Shown here: positions 25,418 to 33,594 of the stretch, piece by piece
How the letters are laid out: each line of letters starts with the position of its first letter
How positions within the stretch are numbered: position 1 is the stretch's first letter
Assembly (NCBI GenBank): GCA_023424095.1
Contig: JAFAEG010000046.1
Span: forward strand, 1 to 60,655
Direction: 5' to 3'
From: Pseudomonadota bacterium
Lineage (GTDB): Bacteria > Pseudomonadota > Alphaproteobacteria > Sphingomonadales > Sphingomonadaceae
Length of the DNA: 60,655 bases
The notes under the pieces: model-generated
Seen by the model: the letters and a program-made list of their open reading frames with translations, nothing else
Databases searched by the model: none
What the model was told of the DNA's origin: nothing
Translations under genes and position numbers: made by a program

Positions 25418-28288
25418 TCATGCTCCAGCTCGTTGCGCGACGTTCAGAGCGAGAAGTTCGCGCAGCAACGCGTCGTCGGCGACGTCCGTCGCCAGACCGT
25501 AAAGTCGGGCAACTGCGGCGTCCAAGTCTCGATGCGCGTTGACGAGCCATGTCGGCCGGACGTTGTAGAGGTTGGTGAGCGTCCGCGCGCCGTCCCCGCC
25601 TTCGGCCATTGGCGCCGATGGCGAGCGTGTTTCTTCGGAGGGCCACGCGTCGCTCGGGTGCAGCCATCTCGACCTTAACTCGACAAGTCTTTGCGTCGCG
25701 TCGCGTACGTCGTTGAGTTCTTTGGAGCGCGGTTGCTCTTCGGAGCCGAGTAGACTCGACGGAAAGGGAAATGTCTCGAATGTAGTGCTCGGCGTGTAGC
25801 GGGGATCGTTGCCGACGCCGAGGAACGTGCACATGCGCAACGTCCAGAGCTCATGCGCCCTGCTCTGCAGGATGCCGAGCATAGCATCATCGTCGTTTGC
25901 TATGGCCACTACTTGGCAGTCCGGAAGGACGTCTCCTGGAACCCAAACGAAAAGGCGATGCTTCGCAACCCGTGGAGTGGCGATGTAGCGGCCCATACCT
26001 GACAGGGCGGCCCGCATCTTCGGACGGCTGTTCCAGTGCCGCCACCAGAAGCGTAGTGCTTCGGGCTGGTTCATGGCCGCCCGGTGCTGCTTAACCGGCC
26101 GGATGTACTCAAACGGTGCCTCATAGAGCGCCGCCTCCGTCTCTAGCAATTCGCCGAAATCCACGATGTAACGATCGAGCCCACGGGTCGTGATCTCGTC
26201 CCCAATTAGGTAGCGGCGCAGCACATCCCTGTTAGTCCGACCATTGGGGTTCGGGGGCATCGCGAGCATGGCACGCGCGAGGTCGCCAGGAACCAAGAAG
26301 CTCGCGTCCGGCAAACCCCGCGCCCTCTTCTCCGAGCGGTTCACCTCGCTCCGGGGCACCACGCCTTGGAATGACAGTCCCTTGTTAGCAGCGAGTTGCC
26401 CTGCGGCGGAGAGGTCTGATCCCTGGCCGTTTCCGACAGCCGTCAGATCCGCGAGGATGCGCTCGACGGCGACACCGTTCAGTCGTCGTTCCTCGTCGAG
26501 AGTCGCGACCGCGAAGCAGACCAACGCCACCCGGACGGATGCGCCATCCACTGTCCAGGGTTCATCGTCCCAGACGTCGTACAGCGAGCCCGCCTTGCTG
26601 GCGGTTTCAAGCGCCTGGCGGTTCGCGCCGCCGCTGATCGAGTTGGTGGCGACGAGCCCCACGTGCGACGTGCTGCCCGAGATCATCTCGCGCGCGGCCT
26701 TGTCGAACCAGTAGCATACCAGGTCCGCCCCCTCAGGCAGGCGTCCACGATAGGCGCGCCGAAGGGCCGCGACGTAGTCGTCGCCCAAGGACGGCTTGAG
26801 CTTACGGCCGCCCAGGAAAGGCGGGTTGCCGATGATCGCCTGCGCCTTGGGCCAAGTCGCCTCGCGCCCGTCCTCGTCGATCAGCGCGTCTCGGCAGGAG
26901 ATTGAGTCGAGCGCGCGCAGAATTGGCTGGCGCGGCACGTCGAAGCCGTTGCGGCGCATCCATTGGATCTCGCCTATCCAGACCGTCACGCGGGCGAGTT
27001 CGGCCGCGTAGGGATTGAGTTCCAGTCCGAGCACGTTTTCCGGTCCCACGGCCGGGAACTCGCGCTGAAAACCGAGCGCCTCTGCTTCTAGGCCCGCCCG
27101 GTGCTCCAGATCCTTCAGCGCCCGGAGCGCGAGGTAGAGGAAGTTGCCAGAGCCACATGCGGGATCGAGCACTCGGTGAGCACGGAGGCGGTCGAGGAAT
27201 GCTCGGTATTCGCCCTCCGCGGCAGCGCGCGCGCGCGCTGCAGCGCTCGGCTTGGCGTTCGGCCCCGCCTTGTTGAGCGCGGAGGCCATCGCTGCCTTGG
27301 CGCGTTCCCACTTTGCCAGCCATGGCCGAATAATCACCGGCTCGACTATCCGCATGATCTTGTCGCGATCGGTATAATGCGCTCCCAACTGCGCTCGCTT
27401 GGTTGGATCCAGCCCGCGCTCGAATAGCGTGCCGAGAATGGAGGGATCGATCTCGCCCCAGTCGAGCGCCGCCGCCTTGCGGCACAGCTCCACGTCGGAT
27501 GGGTCGAGCGGGAGCGCGTCGTCGGAATCGAACAGGCCGCCGTTAAACCATTCCACGCGCTCGAACCCGACCATCCCGCCATTTCGCATGGCGCCGAAGA
27601 GTGAGGTTGCCAGCGTCTGGAAGTCGCTTCCTTGGGCCGCCGCAGTGAGCATCCGAGAAAACATGGCGTTGGGCAGCAGGTTCACGTCCTCAGCGAACAT
27701 GCAGAACACCAGGCGGTTCACGAAGTGCGCGACCTCCTGCGGATCATGGCCCCGTTGCTGCAAGCGTTGCGCGAGCGCAGCGAAGTCGGCTGCGGCCATT
27801 TCAGTTAGACCCTGGCGTGTCACTCCGGGCCTTAGCTTTTCCGGATCGGAGAGCACCCACTTGAGAACCTGGCGCGCGCCGGCGTCACGCAGGTCGTCTA
27901 GCGTCAGTTCGCGCGTCTCCGAGACTGTGTTGGTCCAGTTGGTCCGGATGACGAACCGGTCCAGGTCGCAGGTGACTAGGAGCGGTGGGTTCTCTAGCGC
28001 CAAGGCGTATTGTTGGAGCTGGACGAACGCTGCGGTTAAATCCTTCCGCTTGCCCTTGTACTCCCATCCGAAGTGACCGCGCTTCCAGACATCGGCCCAT
28101 CCCTCGCCGCCGGTAGTCTTTGAGGCGCCCCGCTCGAACGCGTAGAAGCTGCCGGTTGGATCCGCGTCGGCCGGAGTCGGCTCGTCGAGCAGTCGGCAGA
28201 GGTCTATGAAGTGCTCCTGCGCGGCCGAGCGTTCTTTGAGCTCAGCCGCGCGCCACTTATGGATGAATGCGTCCGCCGTCAGGTGCAT
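25418..28288 (-). CDS. MmeI-like type IIL restriction-methylation enzyme
   Basis: The 956-residue protein joins nuclease and adenine methyltransferase in one chain. The N-terminal nuclease has the MmeI motif D-x9-E-x-K: Asp66, Glu76 and Lys78 in ADVWKRGHFGWEYKGK. A helical connector is followed by methyltransferase motif I (LDPACGSGNFLYLAL), an AHYTDRDKIMRI element, and motif IV (IIGNPPF). The C-terminal third (about 640-956) should hold the target recognition domain and ends ALNVAQRAGA. MmeI-type enzymes methylate one strand and cut at a fixed distance when the site is unmodified. The ATG at 28288 gives the family N-terminus (MHLTADAFIHKW). Confidence 0.92.
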   Translation of the reverse strand: MHLTADAFIHKWRAAELKERSAAQEHFIDLCRLLDEPTPADADPTGSFYAFERGASKTTGGEGWADVWKRGHFGWEYKGKRKDLTAAFVQLQQYALALENPPLLVTCDLDRFVIRTNWTNTVSETRELTLDDLRDAGARQVLKWVLSDPEKLRPGVTRQGLTEMAAADFAALAQRLQQRGHDPQEVAHFVNRLVFCMFAEDVNLLPNAMFSRMLTAAAQGSDFQTLATSLFGAMRNGGMVGFERVEWFNGGLFDSDDALPLDPSDVELCRKAAALDWGEIDPSILGTLFERGLDPTKRAQLGAHYTDRDKIMRIVEPVIIRPWLAKWERAKAAMASALNKAGPNAKPSAAARARAAAEGEYRAFLDRLRAHRVLDPACGSGNFLYLALRALKDLEHRAGLEAEALGFQREFPAVGPENVLGLELNPYAAELARVTVWIGEIQWMRRNGFDVPRQPILRALDSISCRDALIDEDGREATWPKAQAIIGNPPFLGGRKLKPSLGDDYVAALRRAYRGRLPEGADLVCYWFDKAAREMISGSTSHVGLVATNSISGGANRQALETASKAGSLYDVWDDEPWTVDGASVRVALVCFAVATLDEERRLNGVAVERILADLTAVGNGQGSDLSAAGQLAANKGLSFQGVVPRSEVNRSEKRARGLPDASFLVPGDLARAMLAMPPNPNGRTNRDVLRRYLIGDEITTRGLDRYIVDFGELLETEAALYEAPFEYIRPVKQHRAAMNQPEALRFWWRHWNSRPKMRAALSGMGRYIATPRVAKHRLFVWVPGDVLPDCQVVAIANDDDAMLGILQSRAHELWTLRMCTFLGVGNDPRYTPSTTFETFPFPSSLLGSEEQPRSKELNDVRDATQRLVELRSRWLHPSDAWPSEETRSPSAPMAEGGDGARTLTNLYNVRPTWLVNAHRDLDAAVARLYGLATDVADDALLRELLALNVAQRAGA

Positions 28289-28608
28289 CGTCGCCTGATG
28301 GCACGCAAAAGAACTGTCGGAAAGCGGCGAGGCGGCAGGAGGCCGGAACTCGGATGACTTGGGGGCGCCGCCCGCCATGGCCTCGCGTCCTGGCAGCCAG
28401 CGATGAGTGTCGATGCGTACGATCCTTCCCCGCTTGGGGGCGAGGCACTTACCGATCCAAATCTACGGGGCTCAACTGAATGGGTGTCCGCTTTCGAGCA
28501 GCGGCTGAGGCGCGCTGAATGTCTGGTCATGGGTCAAACTGCCATTCAGCGAAGGCAGCCGAGCCGTCCGGAATGGGCGCAAATCAGACATGAGCCATGT
28601 CGGCATGC
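28289..28608. other. Upstream region of the MmeI-like operon
   Basis: These 320 bases hold no supported gene. They must contain the promoter of the MmeI-PLD operon. A decayed GTCCGC-type repeat (GTGTCCGCTTTCGAGCAGCGG near 28486) is recognisable. Confidence 0.5.
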
Positions 28609-29034
28609 TTAGCGGGAAATGCACTCGTTCGGCAAAGTTCGCCGCCAGCGATTACAGTTCCATAACGTCTGCTCATGCCCAGTGTCGCGGTTCACCGTAT
28701 AGTGAAAATCCTGCTTCTCCACCTCGCGATCTGTCATGGGCCAGCCGCGAGCGGCAAATCGAGGATCGGTCCAGCCAATCACCGTACATCGCGTAAGGGT
28801 GCCGCATCGCTCGCGAACCAGATCAGGCAATGAGTCCGGATCGGCATCGGCGCTGAAAGTCATCGCAAAAATGGAGTCTCCAGCGATGACTCTAAACTCC
28901 GCATGGGGTCGGGCGAACCTCTTCGCCGCCTGATCAGGCGCCTTGGGCGCAGGCGGATCGATTATCGCCCCGACTCCGCCGACTATAAAAACGGCTATCA
29001 GCGCCCAATGCCACCACTCTAGCCTAGCCCACAT
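28609..29034 (-). CDS. Hypothetical membrane-anchored protein
   Basis: The 141-residue protein has one N-terminal membrane segment (residues about 7-25, WWHWALIAVFIVGGVGAII), followed by an exported domain with a Pro/Ala linker (DPPAPKAPDQAA). The domain has four Cys (CGTLTRC, and NC and EC near the end), probably disulfide-linked. I do not recognise the family. The ATG at 29034 has GGAGGG seven bases upstream. It lies between the MmeI-like gene and the integrase and is not obviously tied to either. Confidence 0.65.
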   Translation of the reverse strand: MWARLEWWHWALIAVFIVGGVGAIIDPPAPKAPDQAAKRFARPHAEFRVIAGDSIFAMTFSADADPDSLPDLVRERCGTLTRCTVIGWTDPRFAARGWPMTDREVEKQDFHYTVNRDTGHEQTLWNCNRWRRTLPNECISR

Positions 29035-29055
29035 GCCGCCCTCCGTCAGGGCGGC
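29035..29055 (-). promoter_or_regulatory. Hairpin overlapping the ribosome binding site of the gene at 28609-29034
   Basis: GCCGCCCT and AGGGCGGC form an 8-bp stem around a 5-base loop that ends right at the start codon. On the minus strand the Shine-Dalgarno GGAGGG lies within the 3' arm, so folding would hide it. Confidence 0.5.
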
Positions 29056-29067
29056 TTTCAACTAGGT

Positions 29068-29093
29068 GTCGCCCCATTGTCCGTTGGGGCGAC
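29068..29093. terminator. Terminator-like hairpin downstream of the integrase side
   Basis: GTCGCCCCA and TTGGGGCGAC pair around a short loop (29068-29093). There is no strong T run on either side, so it may be a weak or bidirectional terminator. It lies 175 bases beyond the integrase stop. Confidence 0.45.
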
Positions 29094-29267
29094 GGCCGAA
29101 GCCGGATGTTGGAAACCTGGCATACACACAGGCGCATGCGCCTTTACCGGCAAGCCGGCTGGACATGCGCGCATGCCACCCGGCCTCCGAAGGTCGGCGA
29201 CCGGTCTGTATGCAGGGGTTTCCACGCCCCACTCGCCCTCTCAGGCGAGCGAGACCTGTTTGCCGCA

Positions 29268-30452
29268 TTAGCTTTGGCGAAGTCCAGCAGAAGCGAGCGG
29301 CATGTGTCCGGCAATGATCGACGACACGTCATTGGCGGCCACCCGCATCGTCCCTTCCGCAAGATGAGCATAGCGTCGCGTCGTCTGCGCGCTCGAATGG
29401 CCGAGCAGCTTCCCAATCATATGCAGCGACATACCACTAGCAGCGGCGAACGATGCAAATGTGTGGCGCAGGTCGTGGATCCGCGCGTCTTTAAGCCCGG
29501 CGCGGGCCCGGACGCGCTGCCAAAACGGCTGCAGGTCGGTGAGCCGACCTCCTTCAACCCGGCCGGTGAGCACCCATGGGTTATGCTCGACCCGGTCGAT
29601 CGCGCCGAGAACCTCCAACGCAGGGCCTCCAAGCGAAACGATTTTCTTCCCAGTTTTCGAGTCGGGGAGGCGGAGCACGCCGGCGCGAAGATCGACGAAG
29701 CTCCACTGGAGCGTCATGATCTCATTGAGGCGGCAGCCGGTGAACATGAGCAGGCGGACGGCCGCGACGGCCGAGGTCATTTCCACCCGCTCGGCCTCCA
29801 TCTCGATGAGCACTTCGCCCACCCTCTGCAGTTCGGCCTCACTGAGAAACCGCTCGCGCTTGGTTTCGGGATATTTCTTGATGCCCCGCCGCGGGTTTGT
29901 GGCGGGCGGGCGCAGACCCCACTCCTCCGCCAGATTGAACATCTTGGAGACGACCTCGATCGTCCGGTTCGCCTGGGTCGGCTTGTCGCGCATCTTGATG
30001 TGCAGCGCCGCGACGTTGGCGCGGGTCACGTCGGCGACCTTCTTCGAGCCTAGTTCGGGAAGGATGTAACGCTTGAGCGCGTAGCGATATTCGCGAGCAG
30101 TGCTGTCCTTCACGCTGAAGGTGATGTGAGACGCATCGAAGCGCTCCGCGAGCGCAGCAACCGTGATCGCGTTCCGCTTTGCGTCGCGCTCGGCTCCGGG
30201 ATCGATGCCGCGGCTGATCTTCACTGCGGCTTCGCGTGCCAGGTCACGAGCCATCGTCACGCTCAGGACATCCGCAGAGCCCAACGTCAGCCGACCGCTG
30301 CGCCGGTTGAAGCGATACTGGTAGACGAACATTTTACGGCCGGACGGCGCTACGCGAACGCCGAAGTTTCTGATTTCACTGTCCCAGACGGTGTAATCCT
30401 TCTCTCGCGGTTCCGCGGCGACTATGCTGCTCTTCGTGAGCTTGACGGTCAT
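29268..30452 (-). CDS. int: Tyrosine-recombinase integrase of the island
   Basis: The 394-residue protein has the layout of tRNA-targeting phage/island integrases: an N-terminal arm-binding DUF4102-type domain (VWDSEIRNFGVRVAPSGRKMFVYQYRFN), a SAM-like core-binding domain (about 95-185), and the C-terminal catalytic domain. All catalytic residues are visible: Arg241 (TGCRLNEI), Lys around 266-269 (DSKTGKK), His326 and Arg329 (IHDLRH), His352 (LGHSS) and Tyr361 (RRYAHL). It is therefore predicted to be active. It starts 190 bp inside the right att repeat and reads into the island. It presumably integrated the island into the initiator tRNA. Confidence 0.97.
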   Translation of the reverse strand: MTVKLTKSSIVAAEPREKDYTVWDSEIRNFGVRVAPSGRKMFVYQYRFNRRSGRLTLGSADVLSVTMARDLAREAAVKISRGIDPGAERDAKRNAITVAALAERFDASHITFSVKDSTAREYRYALKRYILPELGSKKVADVTRANVAALHIKMRDKPTQANRTIEVVSKMFNLAEEWGLRPPATNPRRGIKKYPETKRERFLSEAELQRVGEVLIEMEAERVEMTSAVAAVRLLMFTGCRLNEIMTLQWSFVDLRAGVLRLPDSKTGKKIVSLGGPALEVLGAIDRVEHNPWVLTGRVEGGRLTDLQPFWQRVRARAGLKDARIHDLRHTFASFAAASGMSLHMIGKLLGHSSAQTTRRYAHLAEGTMRVAANDVSSIIAGHMPLASAGLRQS

Positions 30453-30642
30453 GATGAGTCTCCTGCTACCAAGGTGCCGATCGACCGCTATTTTGGAAGC
30501 ACATAGGAAGCAGAGTGCGAAGTAGCGGTGCGAATGGCTGCGAAGAACTAGCGCCGATGAGGCCCGCTTTAGTCAATGCTCACGCTAACAAATCGCAAAC
30601 AAAAGTAGCCAAGCGTAGAATAAAGAAGATACAAAAAGAGAA

Positions 30643-30688
30643 CTCATAACCTGAAGGTCGTAGGTTCAAATCCTACCCCCGCAACCAC
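30643..30688 (+). repeat. attR: 46-bp direct repeat, right end of island
   Basis: This is an exact copy of the anticodon-loop-to-CCA part of the initiator tRNA at 712-757. No 5' half precedes it; instead there is an A/T-rich stretch. It cannot form a tRNA by itself. Confidence 0.95.
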
Positions 30689-30702
30689 CATGACATAGGA
30701 TC

Positions 30703-30736
30703 AGGGGCGGTCTCCGAAAGGGGGCTGCCCCTTTTC
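30703..30736 (+). terminator. Original terminator of the tRNA gene, now after attR
   Basis: AGGGGC pairs with GCCCCT and is followed by TTTT. It lies 15 bases beyond the right repeat, where the tRNA terminator would have been before integration. Confidence 0.75.
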
Positions 30737-30802
30737 TTCGTCAGGACCAGGGGATCCGCGCTCAGGTCCCGTCATCCCGCCATCCGCTGGGTAGCCGCCG
30801 CG

Positions 30803-31837
30803 CTACTTCTTCGGCGGCGCCGCGACGGAGGCGCGGCGAATGAGCGATGAGATGAACAAGGAAGGCTCCAGCTCCTCGGCATCGCGGCGGTCCGCGCCGA
30901 TCAGCTTGTAGGCGGCGGCCCTGCCCATCGAGACGATCGGCCAGCGCACGGTGGTCAGCGGCGGCCAGATATGGGCGGCGGTCGGCGTGTCGTCGAAGCC
31001 GATGACCGACAGATCCCGCGGCACCTCGATATTGCGATTGCGCGCCGCGTGCACGACGCCGGCGGCCATTTCGTCATTGCTGGCGAAGATGGCGGTCGGC
31101 CGCGGGGACAGGTCGAGCAGCCGGTTCGCCGCGGCGACGCCGGTCTCGAAGGTGTAATTGCCGGTCGCGATCAGGCTGCGCGGGAGCTTGATGCCCGCTT
31201 CTTCCAGCGCATCCTCGAAGCCGAGCCGCCGTTCCTGGGCGGAGCGAAAGCCGTCCGGCCCTTCGATCAGGCCGATCCGCCGGTGGCCCTCACCGACCAG
31301 ATAGCTAACGGCCTCGGCCACCGCCTCGCGATCGTTGGAGGCGACCATATGATCGGCATCGTCGAGCTCGGCCGAGCCCATCCGGACATATTTGACGTCG
31401 AGCTCCTCGCAGAGCCGCGCCAGGCTGTCATTCTCGCTGATCGGGGGCAGCAGGACGACGCCGTAGAGCCGTTGCTGCTCCAGGAAATGGCGCACATCGT
31501 CGAGCATATGGGAGCTGTTGCGGTCGACCGGGCGGATCACCATCGCGAATTCGGTGCCCTGCAGCGCCTCGAGGATGCCCTGCTGCACGTTCAGCACCAT
31601 CTGCGCGTTCGGATTGTCGTGGATCAGCCCGATCAGGAAATTGCGTCGCAGCGCCAGCGCGCGCGCCTGCGGGTTGGGGACATAGCCCAGCTCGCGAATG
31701 ACCTTCTCGACCTTCTCCCGAGTCTCCTGGTGGAGCAGAGGCGAGCGGTTGATGACTCGGCTGACCGTCTTCTTGGACACGCCGGCAATCCGGGCGACGT
31801 CGTTGATGGTGGGCTTTGCGCCCCTCCCGTTCGCCAT
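30803..31837 (-). CDS. LacI-family repressor of the pectin regulon
   Basis: The 344-residue protein has the LacI-type HTH at the N-terminus (TINDVARIAGVSKKTVSRVINRSPLLHQETREKVEKVIRELGYVPNPQARAL) with a hinge helix, followed by a periplasmic-binding-protein-like sugar domain (FIGLIHDNPNAQ, GVVLLPP, GLIEGPDGFRSAQERRLGFEDAL, AIFASNDEMAAGV, VIGFDDTPTAAHIWPPLTTVRWP). It sits next to five TGACACCGGTTACC-like sites that precede the pectin genes, so it very probably represses them and is relieved by a KDG- or uronate-type intermediate. The likely effector is inferred from the pathway. One site (31942-31955) lies between this gene and the aldolase gene, so it may control itself too. Confidence 0.93.
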   Translation of the reverse strand: MANGRGAKPTINDVARIAGVSKKTVSRVINRSPLLHQETREKVEKVIRELGYVPNPQARALALRRNFLIGLIHDNPNAQMVLNVQQGILEALQGTEFAMVIRPVDRNSSHMLDDVRHFLEQQRLYGVVLLPPISENDSLARLCEELDVKYVRMGSAELDDADHMVASNDREAVAEAVSYLVGEGHRRIGLIEGPDGFRSAQERRLGFEDALEEAGIKLPRSLIATGNYTFETGVAAANRLLDLSPRPTAIFASNDEMAAGVVHAARNRNIEVPRDLSVIGFDDTPTAAHIWPPLTTVRWPIVSMGRAAAYKLIGADRRDAEELEPSLFISSLIRRASVAAPPKK

Positions 31838-31941
31838 CGTCCTCTGCGCGTCCTTCTCTTTGCGTCTTCGCCCAAGCGATAGCCGCCCGGCCGGCTTCCA
31901 TCAAATGGGCACGGCAGAGCCGCCGGCGCCGCGCTCTGTTG

Positions 31942-31955
31942 TGACACCGGTTACC
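31942..31955. promoter_or_regulatory. LacI-type operator, site 1 (repressor/aldolase)
   Basis: TGACACCGGTTACC lies in the divergent region between the repressor gene and the KDPG aldolase gene. TTGTGA-17-TACGAG flank it as possible -35 and -10 boxes for the aldolase, so binding would block the promoter. Confidence 0.8.
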
Positions 31956-32009
31956 AAATGTTACGAGGTCATGCGACGTCCGGATGGGCGTCCGCACTGG
32001 AGGAAGCCT

Positions 32010-32630
32010 TTGCCTGAGATTGATGCCGTGCTGGACGTGGCGCCCGTCATCCCGGTGCTGGTGCTGGACCGCGTCGAGGATGCGGTGCCGGTCGCCGAGG
32101 CGCTCGTGGCGGGCGGCCTGAGGGTGCTGGAGGTGACGCTGCGCACGCCGGCGGCGCTCGACATCATCCAGGCGATGGCAAAGGTGCCGGGCGCGATCGT
32201 CGGCGCCGGCACGGTGCTGAACCCCGCGGCGCTGGACCAGGCGGTCGCGGTCGGCGCGCGCTTCGCGGTCAGTCCTGGCCTGACCGAGGCGTTGGCGCAG
32301 GCTGCGGCCCGAGCGCCGATCCCGCTCCTGCCCGGGGTGGCGACGGCGAGCGAGGTGATGCGGGCGCTCGACCATGGCTTCACCCGCCTCAAATTCTTTC
32401 CCGCAATGGCGGCCGGCGGCGTTCCGGCGCTGAAGGCGCTCGCCTCCGTATTCGGCGCCGTGCGCTTCTGCCCGACCGGGGGGATCACGCCCGACAATGC
32501 GCCGGACTGGCTGGGCCTGCCCCAGGTGGCGTGTGTCGGCGGCAGCTGGCTCGTTCCGGCCGGCGCGCCGATCGACCCGGCAGCGATCGTCGCCCGCGCG
32601 CGCCAGGCCGCCGCCCTCAAGGAACGCTGA
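32010..32630 (+). CDS. eda: KDPG aldolase (2-dehydro-3-deoxy-phosphogluconate aldolase)
   Basis: The 206-residue protein matches class I KDPG/KHG aldolases, which cleave 2-keto-3-deoxy-6-phosphogluconate to pyruvate and glyceraldehyde-3-phosphate. Motifs: VIPVLVLDRVEDAVPVAEALVAGGLRVLEVTLRT (Glu of the active site), AGTVLNPAALDQAVAVGARFAVSPG, and the Schiff-base Lys in FTRLKFFPA. TPTGGI follows in RFCPTGGITPDN. The TTG at 32010 has GGAGGAA five bases upstream and gives a family-like MPEIDAVL start; an ATG at 31971 is in frame but would lie at or before the predicted transcription start. It is the last enzyme of the uronate route in this cluster. Confidence 0.93.
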   Translation: MPEIDAVLDVAPVIPVLVLDRVEDAVPVAEALVAGGLRVLEVTLRTPAALDIIQAMAKVPGAIVGAGTVLNPAALDQAVAVGARFAVSPGLTEALAQAAARAPIPLLPGVATASEVMRALDHGFTRLKFFPAMAAGGVPALKALASVFGAVRFCPTGGITPDNAPDWLGLPQVACVGGSWLVPAGAPIDPAAIVARARQAAALKER

Positions 32631-32663
32631 TGGGCGATGCGCGAACCTGCGGAAATTTGGGAA

Positions 32664-32677
32664 TGACACCGGTTTCC
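32664..32677. promoter_or_regulatory. LacI-type operator, site 2 (hydratase-transporter operon)
   Basis: TGACACCGGTTTCC differs from site 1 at one position. It lies between the aldolase gene and the gene at 32725, whose operon includes the MFS carrier. Confidence 0.75.
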
Positions 32678-32724
32678 TTTCGCCATATGAAGGGCGGGGA
32701 ACGAGAGTCGGCGTGGGGGCAGGA

Positions 32725-33528
32725 GTGATCGAACAGGCGGCCATTGCCGAACGATTCCTCGAGGCGCGCCGGGCCGCGACCGGGCTCGATTCCTATCCCG
32801 GCCCGTTCCCCGCGACGCTGGACGAGGCCTATGCCATCCAGGACCAGGCGATTACCGGCTGGGGCCGCCGGGTCCTCGGCTGGAAAGTCGGCCGGGTGCC
32901 GCCGCCTTATGCCGAACGGTTCGGCACCGACCGGCTGGCGGGGCCAATCTTTGCGCAGACGGACGCGCCGGATGGCGCGGTCACCGACATGCCTGCCTTT
33001 GCGGGGGGCTTCGCCGCGGGCGAGGCGGAGTTCCTGCTGCAGCTCAGCGCCGCGCCGCCGGCGGGAAAGAGCGACTTCACGCTGGAAGAAGCCGCGGCCT
33101 TGATCGGCGCGGTCCATGTCGGGGTGGAGATTGCCAGCTCTCCGCTCGCCAGCATCAACGCCCTCGGGCCGGTGGCGGTCGTCTCCGATTTCGGCAACAA
33201 TAATGGCCTGCTGGTGGGCGCGGAAATCGCCGACTGGCGGGCCAGCGGCTTCGAGCAATGGCCGGTGACCCTGCTGATCGATGGGGACGCGGTGGGCGAG
33301 GGCAATGCCGCCAGCTTCCCCGACGGGGCGATCGGCTCGGCGCGCTTCCTGTTCGAGCTGATGGCGCAAAGGGGCATCACGCTGGAAGCGGGGCAGTGGA
33401 TTTCGACGGGCGCGGTCGGCGGCGTCCATGCTGCGCGGCTCGGGCAGATTGTTGAGGCGCGCTTCGGCGACGCGGCCAGCCTGCGCTGCCGGCTCGTGCC
33501 GCAGCAGCCGGCGACGGATGAAGGATAG
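32725..33528 (+). CDS. 2-keto-4-pentenoate hydratase-like protein (FAH superfamily)
   Basis: The 267-residue protein belongs to the MhpD-type hydratase/decarboxylase group of the fumarylacetoacetase superfamily: YPGPFPATLDEAYAIQDQAITGW, RVLGWKVG, GPIFAQT, GEAEFLLQL (metal-ligand Glu), IGAVHVGVEIASSPL and DFGNNNGLLVG. Family members add water to 2-keto-4-enoates using a divalent metal. In a pectin cluster it might process an enol or keto-deoxy sugar acid, but I know no established role. GTG at 32725 (with AGGA and GGGGG upstream) is chosen; GTG at 32713 is possible. It is the first gene after operator site 2. Confidence 0.82.
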   Translation: MIEQAAIAERFLEARRAATGLDSYPGPFPATLDEAYAIQDQAITGWGRRVLGWKVGRVPPPYAERFGTDRLAGPIFAQTDAPDGAVTDMPAFAGGFAAGEAEFLLQLSAAPPAGKSDFTLEEAAALIGAVHVGVEIASSPLASINALGPVAVVSDFGNNNGLLVGAEIADWRASGFEQWPVTLLIDGDAVGEGNAASFPDGAIGSARFLFELMAQRGITLEAGQWISTGAVGGVHAARLGQIVEARFGDAASLRCRLVPQQPATDEG

Positions 33529-33594
33529 GCGAGACGATTTGAACGATCCGGCAAGCCGGCGGCAGTCCGGCAGGGAGCATGGGAGGGTGATCGG

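Noticed and set aside
25418..28288. MmeI-like protein as PglX of a BREX system
   Set aside because: The N-terminus has the MmeI nuclease motif D-x9-E-x-K, and no PglZ, BrxL or BrxC gene is near.
758..30642. Third att copy inside the island that would prove two tandem insertions
   Set aside because: I found no further stretch matching the tRNA 3' end between the two repeats by eye.
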